DNA of 64,000 nt from Euwallacea fornicatus (Eukaryota; Arthropoda; Insecta; Coleoptera; Curculionidae), in the NCBI RefSeq assembly GCF_040115645.1, contig NC_089541.1, positions 5,084,001 through 5,148,000 of the forward strand, read 5' to 3'. A program made the translations under genes and the position numbers. The notes beneath the pieces are model-generated. The model saw only the letters and a program-made list of their open reading frames with translations. It did no database searches and was not told the DNA's origin. Below, in pieces: positions 59,590 to 64,000 of the stretch (within the stretch, counting starts at the first letter, position 1; each line of letters opens with the position of its first letter).

Positions 59590-59760
59590 CTTTTGACATC
59601 TTATATGACGAGTTAATTCAAATTGATTTACACTTCATCATTACAACTTTTGCTTTTCTATAACGTGGTGATGTCTATAACACAATGATGAAATAATAAT
59701 CCCGTGGGGAAAGATCTGGCGAACATACTGGCCAACGTATTAGAAATTAGAAAAAATATA
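59590..59760 (-). pseudogene. IS630-like transposase scrap
   Basis: The minus strand reads WPVCSPDLSPRDYYF (about 59735-59690), the motif of the third catalytic acid (RDYY, aspartate present). Little else survives. Confidence 0.75.
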
Positions 59761-60952
59761 TAATTCAACTAAAGTTCGATAAGCAGAAAGTAATTTTGAA
59801 TTAATTTTGTTTTTTTTCCTGAATAACGCTATATGTAGGTTTCCGTAGTAATTCGCACATTTCGATGGGAAGCGTAAAAATTACTAGCAAACTCCGCTTT
59901 TCTTCACTTAAAAAAGACATTTTGTCAATAAACTTATACCAATTTTGAAACTATAAGTAGCTTTAGGAGAAATTTAGTTAAACTATTTAAAAATGCATTG
60001 ATTAAACAAAAATATGGATGTTATTTCCAAAGCAGTTTTTGCAAAAACAGGCTTTTTAATATTGTCCTCATACTGCAACAGCACGCACTAATATATGAAT
60101 GGTAGTTTTGGTTGCCAAAGAAGTAAAGGAAAAATGGTTAAAATATTTTTAAATAGGTTAACAATGTAGGATGTAACATATCATCATGGAGATATTTCAA
60201 GGGTGAGAGTACTCTCCAAAATAATTTAAAAAATGCTAATAGACCTGTGATCAAAAATGTCCCATTTCCACATTAAAGTGGCAAAGCTTCACATTTTTTC
60301 TCATATTTTGCGCTTTGCCTGCATATGTCAATATGTTTAGAGTATTATGTCTTTTGAGTCATGTACTATTTTATGCTTTGTATCTTTTTTTGGAATATCT
60401 TATATATATTCTGATACTGATGAGAAATTTAAATTCTTTAGCTTTCTACTCTCTTGCATTATTTCCGCATTTTTCAATTTTTTCGTAGATTTTACAAAAA
60501 TAGTTATCTTATTTCGAATTGTAATCTAAGATGTCATGACGGAATTTCAGGTTTTCTCATAATTACGTTTTAATTTTAAAAAATTAAATTAAAAAACTTA
60601 ACTCAAGCCATACCTGAGAAAAACGCAAAATTAAAAAAAAGTGTGAAACTTTGCTACTCTGTATATCGAAAATAGTGCGTTGTTGGCCATGGATGTGTTA
60701 GCACTTTTTTTATTATTTTGCAGCATACTTTCGTTGTCTGAAATATCTTCATAATTATATTAGATCTTGTAAAAGTGCCAATTAATTTCATATAATGTCT
60801 ATGTAATGTTAAAATTTGTAATAGTTAGTTATGAAAATGTTAGCCAGAGCTGAGAAATATTAACGAACTGGTTATGAAATCATGTAGGTGAAAAATTTAG
60901 TTAATTTCATCTTTCATGATTTTGTTATGTAATATTTTACCTTTCTTTGCAG
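59761..60952. other. Probable 5-prime intron or flank of elongase-like gene
   Basis: AT-rich, no other features. Immediately before 60953 lies a pyrimidine-rich acceptor, tttacctttctttgcag. Confidence 0.35.
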
Positions 60953-61020
60953 GTGCTTAAATCCAATCAAAATGGCAACTACTGTTCGATGGTACAATAA
61001 TTTTATGAGAGATCATCAAG
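60953..61020 (+). CDS. First coding exon, putative very-long-chain fatty acid elongase (ELOVL/ELO)
   Basis: An exon bounded by a strong acceptor (cctttctttgcag|gtgc) and a strong donor (catcaag|gtaagtg). The ATG at 60972 is in an acceptable context (aaaatggca) and opens MATTVRWYNNFMRDHQ plus one base of the next codon, so the following intron is in phase 1. Short N-termini of this kind, with an aromatic-rich stretch and a codon beginning with G at the junction (the family usually continues Asp-Pro-Arg-Thr), are typical of insect ELO elongases. These enzymes are multi-pass ER membrane proteins that condense malonyl-CoA with long acyl-CoA. The HxxHH catalytic motif and membrane segments would be in later exons, beyond the window after an intron of at least 3 kb. 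Bases 60953-60971 would be 5-prime UTR. The call rests on 16 residues and the splice sites. Confidence 0.5.
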
Positions 61021-62095
61021 GTAAGTGTTATGTGTATTCCCACACTTTATTCTAAATTAACGTGTGTCGGTACTTAAATCGAATTAAAAATCATTAACCT
61101 AACCACATGAGATTTAGTGTTTAATTTGAAAATATAGCTCTCAAACAGAATCAATTTCGACGCGTGATCATCTCAAGCATTCGAAGAATGCAAAAATCCA
61201 GGAATTGAAAGGAAAGGAAAAAATGAAGACGACATTGACTAGTATCATTAAGAACATAAAGTACCTTAGACATAATTAAGTACCGAAGAGTCTTTACTAT
61301 AAAGAATTTCTATCTTTACAGCAAACTCGCCATAAATCGCTTATGAAAAGTGATTAAAAAAAAATTTTATACACATACAGCTCTCAGCGCATTAAAATTT
61401 CCCGTTATATACTCATAGTTCTGTACATTTAATTTGAGAGGTTAGTACCATTAGCAAATTACCTCGGCAAATAAATTTTTTGCAATTCAATTAACCTCCT
61501 TAAACAAATATTTTTCTAACTATTTTAGCGTAATTTGACAATCCAAGCGATGGGTGTGTTATTCCATAATTTGTATTTGCCCACTTGCTTTAATGACATT
61601 ACTCATCATGTTGTTCAAATATGTTAAATTATATTATTCAATTATGTTTAAAATTTGGTGTTAATAAACTTTTATATAATATCCGCAGTTTAAATATTAA
61701 TCTTGTATGTGAAAAATTTATATGTTCATTAAGATGCTTTGTCAATTTTTTTAATTTTACAGCGGTTTGTACTAATGGTAGGTATAAACAAGTTTATTTT
61801 TATATATAACACTAAAGGTTTCTTTTTGTCTCATTAGAGTTCATGATTCAATTTAGTAATATAACGTTCCCAAAATCTCAAGCGTTTCGCGTTCACTTTA
61901 CCGCACATGCAGACAGTGCACAGTTTCACTTTCCACACTTGATAATTATTTTCCACTTGTTACGTATTTTGTTGCTTCTCCTATAAGTGCATGTGTGCGG
62001 ACTTTGTTGTCTCCTATAAATTTAGAGAAATATTAGCATGCGGTAAAAATTTTTATCACACACGTGTACGGCTTTGGTATATCATAATACGTGAA
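61021..62095. other. Probable intron of elongase-like gene
   Basis: AT-rich, no coding. It begins with the donor gtaagtg. No following exon could be found before the window ends. Confidence 0.4.
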
Positions 62096-62460
62096 AAAAT
62101 TCTGGTTTCTTTTTTTCCAACGGTGCTCTAACTGGAGAACGATCTTTAAGTTCTCTTGTAGAAAACTTAGTTCGAGTGCTGGCTACTTCTCATCTAGAAG
62201 AAGCCGATCCGCCAAATACGGATTTACTATTTCAAAAAAATGGAGCGCCTCCACATTATGCAGCACCTGTGCGAGCATATTTAAAGGAATGTTTCCCAAA
62301 CAATTGGAGAAAACGAAGAGGACCTCTAAAAGTGGCCAGTTTGTTCACCGGAGCTGACACCTCTTGACTATGTTTTGTGAGGATGTTCAAAAAGCAATGT
62401 GTATTCCACTAAGTTCTTAAATTTGGACGATTTAACAAGACGGATTCGTGAAATATGACT
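62096..62460 (+). pseudogene. IS630-like transposase core fragment
   Basis: The plus strand reads NTDLLFQKNGAPPHYAAPVR, then AYLKECFPNNWRKRRGPL (62218-62330), and further on a decayed continuation LDYVL and RFNKTDS. QKNGAPPHY is the motif of the second catalytic aspartate, here asparagine. The fragment is colinear with the element at 39555-40695 (VGVPPHY, RLPGKWFGQRGP). It lies inside the probable elongase intron. No ends seen. Confidence 0.82.
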
Positions 62461-63639
62461 CCAGACGTTATTGACAATATTTAAAAGAAATTTATTTACC
62501 ATCTTGCTTGTTGTCAGGCAGTGTTTAGTTTAAGTTCAGTTTAAACATCGTATTTGATCGTTTGTTCACTTTTTTCCCTAAATTTTGTATATTAAATCGA
62601 TGCCGTTCTTCTCAAAAAATAAATTATACAATGCCCTTTTTTTACGGTTTATATTTAAAAAATATGCTTTTTAAATATTTATAACAAAAAAAAGGGGATC
62701 GTAATTTAAAAAAAATGACCATTATGACATTTAATATGACTAATATTTAAAACAAATTGCTTTTTAAAACTAAATCGACGTGTCCGAGTGTTTCTTTTAA
62801 AATATGTTGGTGTTAATGTGAATGAATTTCTATTATACTCTACTAGAGTACTGTACGTATTTCGCACCAAGGGAATTAATAAATATTTTCTGGTTTGCGA
62901 AAAATCATTTTTCCATACTCGAGAATTAATTATTGAATCTTGTGAAAATACGCGCATTCCCGGTTAGCTAATATAACCACAAGTTCACCAATCCATATTC
63001 AAACACCCATATATTTCTTGGTGCTATATTTGTTGCGGTGATTAAGTAAATATTGTGTAATTGGAGCTGTTGCAACAAAAACCACAAGTAAAATGCATTA
63101 GAAAACGCAATAATCTGATGCATTCTCACTTTGTCTCTGTGTTGCGGGCAACATGGTAATTAAGAAATTTAGGAATATAAATGATCAGCTGTTTGTTAAA
63201 AAAGTCCTTAAATAGGCCTTCAAATATCGGAGGTATCTCTTGGAGAAGTTCATCTGTTAATTTGTTGTTCATCATATGTTCGATGGTTACAAGCAAATAC
63301 CTTAATCAACGCCCTACGTTTCTGGTTGACTGTCTACTACGAGTTCTTAAAATAAAGATCACCTATTAGTATTTTGGTAATTAAAGATTTGTGTTCCAAT
63401 TTTATTAAAATACATAACCTGACATCAATAGGAGTGGAAAACTCTTCATCCGTTAATGATGGATTTTAATAGAGATTTTTGTAGTTTTTTAAATTCCCAA
63501 TTAATTTTTAATGTACGAAGTAGTTTATTTCTATTAGCGACATTTTTATTTCCCGAAAAAAATACGTTCATCATTTTATTTCATTGTGATTTTTCCTATT
63601 CATGCTAGGAAACAAAACTCAATTTCTCTGTTGCTAATA
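62461..63639. other. Probable intron, no gene seen
   Basis: AT-rich. Frames at 62706-62957 (-) and 63181-63369 (+) are unassigned. Confidence 0.35.
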
Positions 63640-63995
63640 ATTTACCGAAAAGTTTAATAATATCCTTTTTTAGATTCGATGCAATTTTTGAATAACTTCT
63701 ATTCAAAATAAATGTTCAAAATGGTGTCTCTGAACTTCAACACATTAAATCTGTGGTTTAAAAAACTCTTCGCATCTACCAAGTGCGTCTTCCGAAAATT
63801 GGCACAAACGTTTATAATTCATCGCATCATATCTTCGCACGTCGTTGGAATTTCTTTACAAAGTTGACCTTTGAGATATCTCTACAAAATGAAATTCGAC
63901 GAAGTAAGATCTAGAGATCTAGTGGACCAATTCACTGAGCCAGATCTGTAGATCTATCGACCGTTGAAATTGTGATTAAAACTTTACTGTTCCAT
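63640..63995 (-). pseudogene. IS630-like transposase C-terminus, cut by window end
   Basis: The minus strand reads WSTRSLDLTSSNFIL, a stop, RYLKGQLCKEIPTTCEDMMR (63931-63826), then INVCANFRKTHLVDAKSFLN and FRDTILNIYF or, one frame over, QRHHFEHLF (about 63715). This is the region of the third catalytic acid (asparagine in SSNF) and the C-terminal arm. The N-terminal part would lie beyond 64000. Confidence 0.82.
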
Positions 63996-64000
63996 CTCAA

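Noticed and set aside
63900..63960. Paired agatctNNagatct motifs
   Set aside because: Short palindromes inside transposase coding remnants; no regular array.

Overview
The window looks like intergenic and intronic DNA of an insect nuclear genome. It is AT-rich, has no dense coding, and carries microsatellites. Nearly everything recognisable is a decayed DNA transposon of the Tc1/mariner/IS630 superfamily, of lineages familiar from insects. There is no operon structure, ribosome binding site, CRISPR array or intact long gene. The species cannot be told from the sequence.

Host genes. The best candidate is a short first coding exon at 60953-61020 (+). It has a good acceptor and donor, and its start MATTVRWYNNFMRDHQ resembles the N-terminus of insect very-long-chain fatty acid elongases (ELOVL/ELO). 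The rest of that gene would lie beyond the window. A second, weaker candidate is a signal-anchor-like exon on the minus strand at 32854-33010. A MADF-domain-like start at 33598 (+) runs directly into a transposon end.

Transposons, left to right. Mariner remnant (about 600-1670). IS630-like element with long inverted ends (4258-4981). Tc1 element with both ends and TA duplication (6077-7490). IS630-like end fragment (8456-8720). Internally deleted mariner (9703-10384). Two long-inverted-repeat elements (10515-11319, 11452-12157). Tc1 (13080-14155). Hairpin (15828-16036). IS630 scrap (17047-17230). A 1 kb foldback (19811-20815). Mariner N-terminus (20890-21310). IS630 scrap (27730-28130). Poly(A) retroposon with a perfect 16-bp target duplication (31254-31471). 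Mariner (31880-32530). IS630-like element with both ends (39555-40695). Tc1 N-half (41460-41985). IS630-like element (44262-44994). Ty3/gypsy-like scraps (45488-47515) with an IS630 scrap between them. Mariner (50340-51420). A palindromic MITE apparently split at its centre by a second element (52701-53416). IS630 remnants at 55090-55970, 59590-59760, 62096-62460 and 63640-63995.

All transposases seen are interrupted by stops or frameshifts and most have lost catalytic acids, so no autonomous element is visible. The gaps are AT-rich, with a few GC/CpG-richer pockets (7500-8110, 24880-26110, 32860-33300, 34740-35000, 36918-37215, 38560-38760, 58100-58400) that may be regulatory DNA or first exons. 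I did not find a new biological system. The more unusual items are the nested palindrome, the small retroposon, the 1 kb foldback, a 25-bp repeat made of forkhead-type GTAAACA sites, and the interrupted MADF-like exon.
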